From the NCBI RefSeq assembly GCF_024653915.1, contig NZ_JANLGY010000011.1, forward strand, positions 90,959 through 154,958: a stretch of 64,000 bases of DNA, written 5' to 3'. The stretch comes from Sulfuricaulis sp. (GTDB lineage Bacteria > Pseudomonadota > Gammaproteobacteria > Acidiferrobacterales > Sulfurifustaceae). The notes beneath the pieces are model-generated. The model made no database searches and was not told the DNA's origin. It saw only the letters and a list, made by a program, of their open reading frames with translations. Positions 17,492-27,410 of the stretch are shown here, in pieces. A program made the translations under genes and the position numbers. Each line of letters starts with the position of its first letter. Positions within the stretch are counted from its first letter, which is position 1.

Positions 17492-17505
17492 AATTGATAA
17501 ATTTT

Positions 17506-17574
17506 ACCCCTCATCCCCACCCCTTCTCCCGCAAGGGGAGAAGGGAGCGAGCCGAAGCGCGCAGAGCGCGCACT
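17506..17574. repeat. Twin-hairpin dispersed repeat, copy 1
   Basis: CTTCTCCCGC-aag-GGGAGAAG hairpin, the conserved GCGAGCCG, then GCGCGC-aga-GCGCGC. Copies 2 and 3 are at 19082-19150 and 54719-54787, in the same orientation and always just past the 3' end of a leftward gene. Confidence 0.7.
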
Positions 17575-18790
<1,216 letters not shown>

Positions 18791-18804
18791 AACGAAATCC
18801 TAGT

Positions 18805-18845
18805 GGATACTATAGTATCCGTCAACAACAGATAATGACGGATAC
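18805..18845. promoter_or_regulatory. Operator-like inverted repeats upstream of the nucleotidyltransferase gene
   Basis: A perfect 16-bp palindrome, GGATACTATAGTATCC (18805-18820), overlaps a second inverted pair, GTATCCGTCA (18815-18824) and TGACGGATAC (18836-18845). A direct copy of TATCCGTCA forms the first codons of the gene (18781-18789). The arrangement suggests dimeric repressor sites over the promoter, but no repressor gene is seen nearby. Confidence 0.55.
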
Positions 18846-18882
18846 TGACCGGGTTTATGACGCGGCCGGAACCGGGAAAGGG

Positions 18883-18956
18883 CCTGTCTCAAAATTAAAT
18901 CCCCTCCCCCTGACCCCCTCCCGCAAGGGGAGGGGGGGAAATAATTTTGAGACAGG
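18883..18956. repeat. MITE-like 74-bp palindromic element
   Basis: Perfect 15-bp terminal arms, CCTGTCTCAAAATTA and TAATTTTGAGACAGG, enclose a C-rich/G-rich inner hairpin. It encodes nothing. With the operator region and the twin-hairpin repeat it accounts for most of the 403-bp gap 18791-19193. Confidence 0.6.
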
Positions 18957-19021
18957 TTCGAGTAAATTGCTCCCGCGTGCGGCAGAGGCTGGAGAGGCTC
19001 GCCGCCGGTGCACAGAAAAAC

Positions 19022-19050
19022 AAAAGGGCCGGCAAAGCCGGCCCTTTTTG
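19022..19050 (-). terminator. Terminator of hppA
   Basis: Perfect AAAGGGCCGGC / GCCGGCCCTTT stem with an AAA loop and T-runs on both strands, so it can end transcripts from either side. Confidence 0.7.
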
Positions 19051-19081
19051 ATGATGGAACCCTCTCCCAGACCTCTCCCGC

Positions 19082-19150
19082 ACCCTCACCCTCATTCCCT
19101 CTCCCGCTTCGCGGGAGAGGGAGGCGAGCCGTGGTGCGCTGCGCGCACAC
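19082..19150. repeat. Twin-hairpin dispersed repeat, copy 2
   Basis: CCCTCTCCCGC-ttc-GCGGGAGAGGG, then GAGGCGAGCCG, then GTGCGC-tgc-GCGCAC. It lies 44 bp after the hppA stop. Confidence 0.72.
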
Positions 19151-19193
19151 CCCATTTACATGGCGGGAGAGGGGATTCGGTGGGAATCTTCTA

Positions 19194-21215
19194 CTATAAG
19201 AGGGGGACGATCAGCAGCGCCACGATGTTGATGATCTTGATCATGGGATTGATCGCAGGTCCCGCCGTGTCCTTGTAGGGGTCGCCCACGGTGTCGCCGG
19301 TGATCGCGGCTTTGTGCGCCTCTGAACCCTTGCCGCCGTGCTTGCCGTTTTCGATGTATTTCTTGGCATTATCCCAGGCGCCGCCGCCGGTGGTCATGGA
19401 GATGGCGACAAAGATACCGGTCACGATGGAGCCGAGCAGCACGCCGCCGAGCGCCTCGCGTCCGAGGGTGAAGCCGACGACGATGGGCACCAGCACCGGC
19501 AGTAGCGACGGGACGATCATCTCCTTGATCGCGGCTTTGGTCAGCATGTCCACGGCCTTGGAATAATCCGGTTTGGCCTTGCCTTCCATGATGCCCTTGA
19601 TGGTTTTGAACTGGCGGCGTACCTCCACCACCACGCTGCCCGCGGCGCGGCCCACCGCCTCCATGGCGAGGGCGCCGAAGAGGTAAGGGATCAGGCCGCC
19701 GATGAATAGACCGATGATCACGTTGGGGTTGGTGAGGCTGAATTCCACTGCCTTGCCGGCGTGTTTGAGCGCGTCGGTGTAGTCCGCGAACAGCACCAGC
19801 GCCGCCAGGCCTGCCGAGGCGATGGCGTAGCCCTTGGTGACGGCCTTGGTGGTGTTGCCGACGGCGTCCAGCGGATCGGTGATGTCGCGCACTTTTTTCG
19901 GCAGCCCCGCCATTTCAGCGATTCCGCCGGCGTTGTCGGTGACCGGACCATAGGCATCGAGCGCCACGATGACGCCGGTCATCGACAGCATCGAGGTCGC
20001 GGCGATGGCTATCCCGTAGAGCTCAGCAAGTTCATAGGCACCCCAGATGCTGGCGCACACCGCCAGCACCGGCAGCGCCGTCGCTTTCATGGACAGGCCG
20101 AGGCCGGCGATGACGTTGGTGCCATGGCCCGTGGTCGAGGCCTGCGCGATCTTGCGCACCGGGCTGTACTGGGTGGCGGTGTAGTACTCGGTGATGACCA
20201 CCATGGCGGTGGTGAGCGCGAGCCCGATGAGCGCCGCGCCGTAAATCTGCATGGTGCTGTAGGAGCCGTTGCCGACCATCATTTTGTCGGTCACGAAATA
20301 AAACGCGATCGCGGCCAGCACCCCGGAGGTGATTACGGCGCGATACAGGCCGTTCATGATTTTTTCCTTCTTGCTGACCTTGACGGTGAAGGTGCCGAGG
20401 ATGGAGGCGAGGATGGACACGCCACCGAGGACCAGCGGATACAGCACGGCGTTGCCGAAATTCGGCAGCACCATGCTGCCAAGCAGCATGGTGGCGATGA
20501 TGGTCACGGCGTAGGTCTCGAACAGGTCGGCGGCCATGCCGGCGCAGTCGCCGACGTTGTCACCCACGTTGTCCGCGATCACCGCCGGGTTGCGCGGGTC
20601 ATCTTCGGGGATGCCGGCCTCGACCTTGCCGACGAGGTCAGCGCCCACGTCGGCGCCCTTGGTGAAGATACCGCCGCCGAGACGCGCGAAGATTGAAATG
20701 AGCGAGCCGCCGAAGGCGAGCCCGACCAGCGGTGCTATCAGTTCCGACTGGGAGAAGCCGGGATATAAATGTTTGAGCAGGGCGTAATACCCGGCCACGC
20801 CCAGCAGTCCGAGGCCGACCACCAGCAAGCCGGTGATAGCGCCCGAGCGGAACGCCACTTGCAGTGCCGGGTTGAGCCCGTCCTTGGCCGCCTCGGTGGT
20901 GCGCACGTTGGCACGCACCGAAATGTGCATGCCGATATAGCCGGTGGCAGCGGAAAGCAGTGCGCCGATGGCGAAGCCAATGGCAGTGCGGGGATCGAGC
21001 ACGAAATAAATAACGAGGAATAGAATCACGCCGACGACAGCAATAGTGGTGTACTGGCGATTCAGGTAGGCCGAGGCGCCTTCCTGAATGGCGGCGGCGA
21101 TTTCGCGCATGCGCTCGCTGCCGGTGGGTTTATCCAGCACCCATTTGATGGACACCACGCCGTATACGATAGCGGCGACGGCGCAAGCAAGGGCAAAGAT
21201 CAGGCTGTCAGACAT
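19194..21215 (-). CDS. hppA: HppA, membrane-bound proton-pumping pyrophosphatase
   Basis: 673 residues with many membrane helices. PPi-binding motifs are intact: [20 protein letters not shown], then [30 protein letters not shown], and near the end [13 protein letters not shown] and [28 protein letters not shown] has Lys where K+-dependent enzymes have Ala, which predicts a K+-independent H+ pump. It conserves PPi energy as proton motive force. It is downstream of a PPi-dependent phosphofructokinase gene on the same strand, and a perfect FNR box lies 94 bp upstream. The 3' end is duplicated at 17575-17722. Confidence 0.95.
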   Translation of the reverse strand: MSDSLIFALACAVAAIVYGVVSIKWVLDKPTGSERMREIAAAIQEGASAYLNRQYTTIAVVGVILFLVIYFVLDPRTAIGFAIGALLSAATGYIGMHISVRANVRTTEAAKDGLNPALQVAFRSGAITGLLVVGLGLLGVAGYYALLKHLYPGFSQSELIAPLVGLAFGGSLISIFARLGGGIFTKGADVGADLVGKVEAGIPEDDPRNPAVIADNVGDNVGDCAGMAADLFETYAVTIIATMLLGSMVLPNFGNAVLYPLVLGGVSILASILGTFTVKVSKKEKIMNGLYRAVITSGVLAAIAFYFVTDKMMVGNGSYSTMQIYGAALIGLALTTAMVVITEYYTATQYSPVRKIAQASTTGHGTNVIAGLGLSMKATALPVLAVCASIWGAYELAELYGIAIAATSMLSMTGVIVALDAYGPVTDNAGGIAEMAGLPKKVRDITDPLDAVGNTTKAVTKGYAIASAGLAALVLFADYTDALKHAGKAVEFSLTNPNVIIGLFIGGLIPYLFGALAMEAVGRAAGSVVVEVRRQFKTIKGIMEGKAKPDYSKAVDMLTKAAIKEMIVPSLLPVLVPIVVGFTLGREALGGVLLGSIVTGIFVAISMTTGGGAWDNAKKYIENGKHGGKGSEAHKAAITGDTVGDPYKDTAGPAINPMIKIINIVALLIVPLL

Positions 21216-21308
21216 GTGTTTCCTCCCGCAAGTGAAACGTTGCTGCGCCGTTAGGCGCTTTGGTTATCGAAGAGTGCTGAAAGTAACTGATTCAGTTGAA
21301 TCGCTTCG

Positions 21309-21322
21309 TTGATCCAAATCAA
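21309..21322 (-). promoter_or_regulatory. Perfect FNR box upstream of hppA
   Basis: TTGATCCAAATCAA is an exact TTGAT-N4-ATCAA palindrome in the gap between hppA and the small ORF to its right. A second inverted repeat, GATTCAGTTGAATC, lies just downstream (21289-21302). The -10 at class II spacing is weak (TTACTT or GTTACT). Confidence 0.65.
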
Positions 21323-21338
21323 TTGTAATTCAAGGCGT

Positions 21339-21527
21339 TTATTTCTTCATGGTTAAACCGCCTTCGAAATGCATTCCCGGTTCGAAGCCAAATACCCTGT
21401 CGAGATTCAAGTCACGGATTAGCCGGTCCACGGCTGCCTGGCTGTGCTCACGGCTGACTTCCGCGAGAATCAGCTTGGACGAATTGGCGTTGTAGAACCC
21501 GCCAAAACCCGCCTGTACCGTGAGCAA
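21339..21527 (-). CDS. Small unrecognised protein between PPi-pfk and hppA
   Basis: 62 residues from a TTG start, ending FEPGMHFEGGLTMKK. The open frame continues upstream past the TTG (ARITLDKATELL) into the pfk 3' end without an ATG, so the start is uncertain. The sequence looks coding (FGGFYNANSSKLILAEVSREHSQ) and has the same direction and operon position as its neighbours. A 3' fragment of a longer ancestral gene is also possible. Confidence 0.45.
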   Translation of the reverse strand: MLTVQAGFGGFYNANSSKLILAEVSREHSQAAVDRLIRDLNLDRVFGFEPGMHFEGGLTMKK

Positions 21528-21567
21528 TTCCGTTGCCTTGTCGAGTGTAATGCGGGCGCCTGATTTT

Positions 21568-22848
21568 TCAGGGTTTGAATTCGCCCAAGAGTTTCTTTTT
21601 CACCGGCACATTCTTGAGACGCACGTATTGCGGCAGGCCATTCTTGTACGGCGGATAATCTTCGCCCTGTATCAGCGGTTCCAGATAGGTGCGGCACTTG
21701 GCGGTGATGCCGAAGCCATCGTCGGTGATGAAGTCTTTGGGCATCATCTTCTCGACGTTCGCTACCTTATTAAGCGGGGCTTGGCCCACTTTCCATTTAT
21801 AAGGTTTGCTGGACAGGCGCACCACCGTGGGCATCACCGAATTATGACCCTTGGCGGCCAATTCCACGGCGGCCTTGCCCATGGCATAGGCCTGCTCCAC
21901 GTCGTTCTTCGAGGCGATGTGACGCGCGGCGCGCTGCAAGTAGTCGGCCACGCCCCAGTGATACTTGAGATTGAGACCTTCCTTGATGATCGCGGCCACG
22001 ACCGGCGCGACACCGCCGAGCTGGGCGTGACCGAAGGCGTCCTTGAGGCCTTGGTCGGCGAGGAACTTGCCGTCCGGACTCTTTACGCCTTCGGACACCA
22101 CCACGGTGCAGTAGCCGAATTTTTTGACGTTGGCGTCAACGGTGGCGAGAAACTTTTCCTTGTTGAAGCTGACCTCCGGAAACAGGATCACGATCGGAAT
22201 CTCAGTATCCGGAGTCGAGGCGAGCCCGCCCGCGGCCGCGATCCAGCCGGCGTGACGGCCCATGACTTCAAGAATAAATACCTTGGTTGAGGTTTTGGCC
22301 ATCGAAGCCACGTCGAAGCTTGCTTCGCGCGTGGAGACGGCGATGTATTTGGCGACGCTGCCGAAACCGGGGCAGTTGTCGGTGATCGGCAGATCGTTGT
22401 CCACGGTCTTGGGGACGTGAATGGCCTGAATGGGGTAGCCCATGGTCTCGGACAGTTGCGAAATCTTGAGGCAGGTATCGGCCGAGTCTCCGCCGCCGTT
22501 GTAAAAGAAGAATCCAATATCATGCGCCTTGAACACCTCGATCAGGCGGTCGTACTCGCGCTTGTTTTGCTCCAGGCCTTTCAATTTGTAGCGGCAGGAG
22601 CCGAACGCGCCCGAAGGCGTGTGACGTAGCGCCTTGATGGCGGCCACCGATTCCTTGCCGGTGTCGATCAGGTCTTCCGTCAGCGCTCCTATAATACCGT
22701 TACGTCCGGCGTAGACCTTGCCGATTTTCTTCGGATATTTTTTCGCGGTTTCCAGTACGCCGCAGGCCGAGGCGTTGATGACGGCGGTGACGCCGCCCGA
22801 TTGGGCGTAGAATGCATTTTTGGGTTTGCTTTTTGCCACAGGTTTCAA
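21568..22848 (-). CDS. pfp: PPi-dependent 6-phosphofructokinase
   Basis: 426 residues of the PFK family. NGGGDSADT replaces the ATP-type GGDGS motif, and PKTVDND carries the lysine typical of PPi-using enzymes. Also seen: EVMGRHAGWIAAA and VSEGVK. It phosphorylates fructose 6-phosphate with PPi, reversibly, so it can serve glycolysis or gluconeogenesis. The ATG overlaps the stop of the upstream unknown gene (ATGA). Together with hppA downstream it links carbon flux to the cellular PPi pool. Confidence 0.9.
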   Translation of the reverse strand: MKPVAKSKPKNAFYAQSGGVTAVINASACGVLETAKKYPKKIGKVYAGRNGIIGALTEDLIDTGKESVAAIKALRHTPSGAFGSCRYKLKGLEQNKREYDRLIEVFKAHDIGFFFYNGGGDSADTCLKISQLSETMGYPIQAIHVPKTVDNDLPITDNCPGFGSVAKYIAVSTREASFDVASMAKTSTKVFILEVMGRHAGWIAAAGGLASTPDTEIPIVILFPEVSFNKEKFLATVDANVKKFGYCTVVVSEGVKSPDGKFLADQGLKDAFGHAQLGGVAPVVAAIIKEGLNLKYHWGVADYLQRAARHIASKNDVEQAYAMGKAAVELAAKGHNSVMPTVVRLSSKPYKWKVGQAPLNKVANVEKMMPKDFITDDGFGITAKCRTYLEPLIQGEDYPPYKNGLPQYVRLKNVPVKKKLLGEFKP

Positions 22849-23264
22849 TCTCCCCAGAAGTTTGGTGATAAGTCCGGTTTGTCCGGCGAGTCATCGCTAT
22901 CCTTCGCCGGTTGCTGATCCGTTTTGATTTTCTGCTTGCGCAGATGATCGGACTCGACTTGCAACACGCTGATGACACAGTCGCCGATCTCGTCATAACT
23001 GTCGATGCCGGTGCCGAGTTGGTACTCCGGATGGTAATAGAAGTTGGCCCGAAAGCGCTTGGCACCGGGTTTTACAATGGCAAAGTTTGCCCCCTTCGCG
23101 CTCCAGAACAGTGCCGGGCACCAGGCCACGCCATCGGCGCCGCCGAGCATGACCTCGGAGTCGGCCCGTTGCGGTTCGATCTCCTTGCCGTAGCGTTCCT
23201 TCAGGGTATTGCGCACGGCCCAGAGCTCGGTCTCGGTAAAATCCGGTATTTTGTTTTGATTCAT
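22845..23264 (-). CDS. Unrecognised protein upstream of PPi-pfk (139 aa)
   Basis: Starts at the ATG MNQNKIPDFTETELWAVRNTL; upstream in-frame codons are not coding-like. A compact alpha/beta part (residues ~1-105, with VMLGGADGVAWCPALFW and FRANFYYHPEYQLGTG) is followed by a charged, Asp/Lys/Pro-rich tail. It is coupled to pfp by a 4-bp overlap and may modulate it, but nothing identifies a function. Divergent from adk. Confidence 0.7.
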   Translation of the reverse strand: MNQNKIPDFTETELWAVRNTLKERYGKEIEPQRADSEVMLGGADGVAWCPALFWSAKGANFAIVKPGAKRFRANFYYHPEYQLGTGIDSYDEIGDCVISVLQVESDHLRKQKIKTDQQPAKDSDDSPDKPDLSPNFWGD

Positions 23265-23485
23265 CGGATGGAAATCAGGGCGGTATCCTGCCTGGAATAC
23301 CGAGCTTAACCAAGTTTCCCTCCTTGGAACACGCGGAAAGTTGAATCTGGTGATAGGGTCCATTTATAGGGGTCGGACCATTGACGCCGAGGTGGGCAAA
23401 TTGTAGTTTACGCGCCCCTGAGGTTAAACCAGGGGAAAAATCCTCAGATACCACGAACCACCAAGAACTTAAAAGCGAGAATGCC

Positions 23486-24448
23486 ATGAGAATCGTGCTT
23501 TTGGGAGCGCCGGGGTCCGGCAAGGGAACGCAAGCTAAGTTATTGGTCGAGAAGTACAAAATTCCGCAGATGTCCACGGGCGATTTGCTGCGGGCGGAAG
23601 TCGCTGCCGGGACCGACCTGGGAAAAAAGGCCAAGGCGACGATGGATGCCGGCCAACTGGTTTCCGATGAAATTGTGCTCGGCATGATTCAGGCGCGGCT
23701 CGCCAAACCCGACGCCAAGAATGGTTTTATTCTCGACGGTTTTCCGCGCAATATTCCGCAGGCCCAGGCACTCGATGCCATGTTGGCGCGACTCGGCCAA
23801 CCCTTGCAGCTCGCGCTGCTGGTGGATGTCGACGCCGACGTATTGATGAAGCGTCTGACCGGCCGGCGCACCTGCGGTTCCTGCGGTGCGATCTTCAACA
23901 TTCATTTCTCGGCCCCGAAGATCGGGAACAAGTGCGACAAGTGCGGCAGCAGCCTCACGCACCGCTCCGATGACAACGAACAGACGGTGAGCAAGCGCCT
24001 CGCCGTGTACCAGCAGCAGACCGCACCGCTCGCCAACTACTACAAGGCACAGGGGAAACTCCGCACCGTGCGTGGCGTGGGCGCGGTGAGCGCCATCTTC
24101 AAGAGTGCGACTGATATCATCGAGTCGCAAATCCGGCCGCTGGCTGATGTGATGAACATGATTGAGTCGGCGGCGGTGCGCCAGGCCGCCAAGGCCAAGG
24201 CGGAAGAGGCCAAGGCCAAGGCAGCGGTGAAGGCGGCTAAAGCGGCGAAGATTGCTAAAGAAGCAAAAGCCGTTAAAGATGCAAAAGTGGCTAAAGCGGC
24301 CAAAGAGGCCAAGGCCGTGGCCGCTGCCAAATCCAAGGCGAAGCCAGTTGTGAAAATATCCGCCCCGAAAAAGACCACGCCGCAAAAGGCCAAAGCCAAA
24401 TCCAAGAAAGCGACCAAATCCGTTCCCAAAGCCAAAAAGGTCAAGTAA
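23486..24448 (+). CDS. adk: Adenylate kinase with a long Lys/Ala-rich C-terminal tail
   Basis: Residues 1-~216 are a complete long-form adenylate kinase: P-loop GAPGSGKGTQ, STGDLLR, LDGFPRN, and a LID with a Cys4 zinc site (C130, C133, C150, C153). It converts AMP + ATP to 2 ADP. Residues ~217-320 are an extra ~100-residue tail made of KAAK/AKA repeats ending KKATKSVPKAKKVK, like bacterial histone-H1-like or AlgP-type tails. The tail is in frame, with no sign of a frameshift. The ATG at 23486 starts MRIVLLGAPG; upstream codons are not conserved. A good terminator follows. Confidence 0.93.
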   Translation: MRIVLLGAPGSGKGTQAKLLVEKYKIPQMSTGDLLRAEVAAGTDLGKKAKATMDAGQLVSDEIVLGMIQARLAKPDAKNGFILDGFPRNIPQAQALDAMLARLGQPLQLALLVDVDADVLMKRLTGRRTCGSCGAIFNIHFSAPKIGNKCDKCGSSLTHRSDDNEQTVSKRLAVYQQQTAPLANYYKAQGKLRTVRGVGAVSAIFKSATDIIESQIRPLADVMNMIESAAVRQAAKAKAEEAKAKAAVKAAKAAKIAKEAKAVKDAKVAKAAKEAKAVAAAKSKAKPVVKISAPKKTTPQKAKAKSKKATKSVPKAKKVK

Positions 24449-24468
24449 TCTGGTTGGGTTCGTCAGCA

Positions 24469-24495
24469 GGGCCCGGGAAACGGGCCCGGTTTTTT
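24469..24495 (+). terminator. Intrinsic terminator of adk
   Basis: GGGCCCG-ggaaa-CGGGCCC stem followed by six T, 20 bp past the adk stop. Confidence 0.85.
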
Positions 24496-24545
24496 GAAAA
24501 AGTCGTCTCGGCATTTCGCCCAGCGGACGGCTAAGCTAGCATTAG

Positions 24546-25648
<1,103 letters not shown>

Positions 25649-25654
25649 GCTTTT

Positions 25655-26491
25655 ATGAATTATCGCCATATCTTCCATGCCGGCAATTTCGCCGACGTCT
25701 TCAAACACGTCGTGCTCTCGCTGCTGCTCAAGTCGCTGCACAAGAAAGAAACTCCGTTTTGCTATCTGGACACCCATGCCGGCGCGAGCCGTTATGACCT
25801 CAGTAGCGCGGCGGCGCAGAAAACCGGTGAGTACCGGGACGGTATCAAGCGCCTGTGGAATAACTCGTCCATCCCTGAAGTGGCGGACTATCTGGCCGCC
25901 GTGCGCGCGCTGAATGACGCGGACAGCTTGCGGTATTACCCGGGATCGCCACGTGTCGCACGGTTTTTTCTGAGGCCGCAGGACCGCGCCGTACTATTTG
26001 AACTTCAGCCGGAGGAGTGCACGCATTTAAAAAACGAATTTGCCGGCGACCGGCAGGTGCTTGTTCAGGGGCAGGACGGTTATGCTGGCCTCAAGGCGCT
26101 TTTGCCCCCTAAGGAACGACGCGGCCTGGTGCTGATCGATCCGCCCTACGAATCGGACAAGGAATTTGAACAGGTTATCGATGGGCTGCGCATCGCCCAC
26201 GCACGCTGGGATACAGGCATGTATGCCCTGTGGTATCCCATCAAGGGCCGCCCTCCCGTTGAGCGCTTTCATCGTATGCTCGTCGCGACGGGGATACGCA
26301 AAATCCTGCTGGCGGAATTCAGTCCATATCCGGAAGACTCGGGTTTCCGTCTGAACGGTTGCGGCATGGTAGTGATCAACCCTGCCTGGAAGCTGGATGA
26401 AACGCTCCAATCAGTGTCATCGATCCTGTTGGAGCGGCTGCGGCAGCATCCGGCTGCCCGCGCAGCAGTAACTTGGCTGGTTCCGGAATAA
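25655..26491 (+). CDS. rlmJ: RlmJ, 23S rRNA A2030 N6-methyltransferase
   Basis: 278 residues against 280 in E. coli. Seen: MNYRHIFHAGNFADVFKHVVLS, YLDTHAGASRYDL and the N6-adenine methyltransferase catalytic motif LIDPPYE. The ATG at 25655 matches the family N-terminus; an upstream ATG would add seven residues lying in the heptamer repeat. Confidence 0.94.
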   Translation: MNYRHIFHAGNFADVFKHVVLSLLLKSLHKKETPFCYLDTHAGASRYDLSSAAAQKTGEYRDGIKRLWNNSSIPEVADYLAAVRALNDADSLRYYPGSPRVARFFLRPQDRAVLFELQPEECTHLKNEFAGDRQVLVQGQDGYAGLKALLPPKERRGLVLIDPPYESDKEFEQVIDGLRIAHARWDTGMYALWYPIKGRPPVERFHRMLVATGIRKILLAEFSPYPEDSGFRLNGCGMVVINPAWKLDETLQSVSSILLERLRQHPAARAAVTWLVPE

Positions 26492-26706
26492 GGACTCAGA
26501 CGTCACCGGTAACGGTCCTGACCAGCGGTAAAAGCGCAACGGCAACCAACTGTTACAAACATCCATCGACAGAACACGCCGAACCGGGTATTTTATTCAC
26601 CAGTAAGTACTGGTTTTCAATAATAAAACCGTTTCTGCCGGTTTCCGGCGTGGAGGTTCCGGTGGTCAAAGGCTTACCGGCTATGCAAGGGGAGGACAGT
26701 AACGCT

Positions 26707-27021
26707 ATGAACGAAAGGCGGGATAGTCAACGCGTGCCGGTCACGCTCGACGCCGTGCTGAATTATCAGGCACAGGTCATGATTTGCACTATCCGGGACA
26801 TCAGTTTGAATGGGGCATTTATTCAGGGTACTCCAGAGGGGCTCCCGTATTTCAATGCTCCCGTGGAGCTGGGACTGACACTGATTTCTGCCGGTGAAAC
26901 CAAGCAGCATCGTATTCCCGCGAAAATCCGCCGCATTACCGACAATGGCGTCGGCCTGACTTTCGGTGACGTCGGCATGGATGCCTATTTCAGCCTGGTC
27001 AATTTGGTCTACAACGCTTAA
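26707..27021 (+). CDS. PilZ-domain c-di-GMP-binding protein
   Basis: 104 residues forming a single PilZ domain. The c-di-GMP signature is present: RRDSQR (R-x3-R) near residue 4 and DISLNGAFI (D-x-S-x2-G). GGGGAGGA lies upstream. It has no effector domain, so it probably acts by binding another protein. The next gene encodes a c-di-GMP synthesis/degradation protein, so the pair may be a local signalling unit. Confidence 0.82.
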   Translation: MNERRDSQRVPVTLDAVLNYQAQVMICTIRDISLNGAFIQGTPEGLPYFNAPVELGLTLISAGETKQHRIPAKIRRITDNGVGLTFGDVGMDAYFSLVNLVYNA

Positions 27022-27410
27022 CCCCCGGCGTTTTTCTCGATAATTTCCCATCCGCTCCCCCCGTTTGGTTTTGATCCGACGGGGCGAAATCACACCAGTT
27101 GCCGTTTTACGTAAGCCTGGCGCCATTTTCCGGCCGGAATTCGAGAGTCGTGGACTAAACTTGTTTCTGATCGCCGTACTCTAACTCCGCGTTTCTACAC
27201 TGTTTCCCATCGATATTTGTCCAGGGCCTGTTTAAGGCACGTCCCTTGCACACATATAGCCCCAAGGGACGGGGATAACCAATTAATTGCGCGTTACTAC
27301 GGATACCGGATTCGAAGAGAAGGGCCGGGCGGGGAAGTAACGCGTAAGGTTGTCGGCGAAAATCGAAAATAAAAAACCTGTCGGTCATCGGCCGGGTGCC
27401 TGTATTTTGC
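27022..27410. other. 389-bp intergenic region with two inverted repeats
   Basis: No coding sequence is evident. CGTCCCTTG (27240-27248) pairs with CAAGGGACG (27263-27271), and CGCGTTAC (27290-27297) pairs with GTAACGCG (27337-27344). The second pair ends 67 nt before the GGDEF/EAL gene, so this could be a structured leader. It does not match the GEMM c-di-GMP riboswitch as I know it. Confidence 0.4.

Noticed and set aside
19761..20696. 311-codon plus-strand frame opposite hppA
   Set aside because: Shadow; hppA motifs on the other strand are unmistakable.
27022..27410. GEMM-type c-di-GMP riboswitch before the GGDEF/EAL gene
   Set aside because: Hairpins are present but the conserved GEMM core is not.
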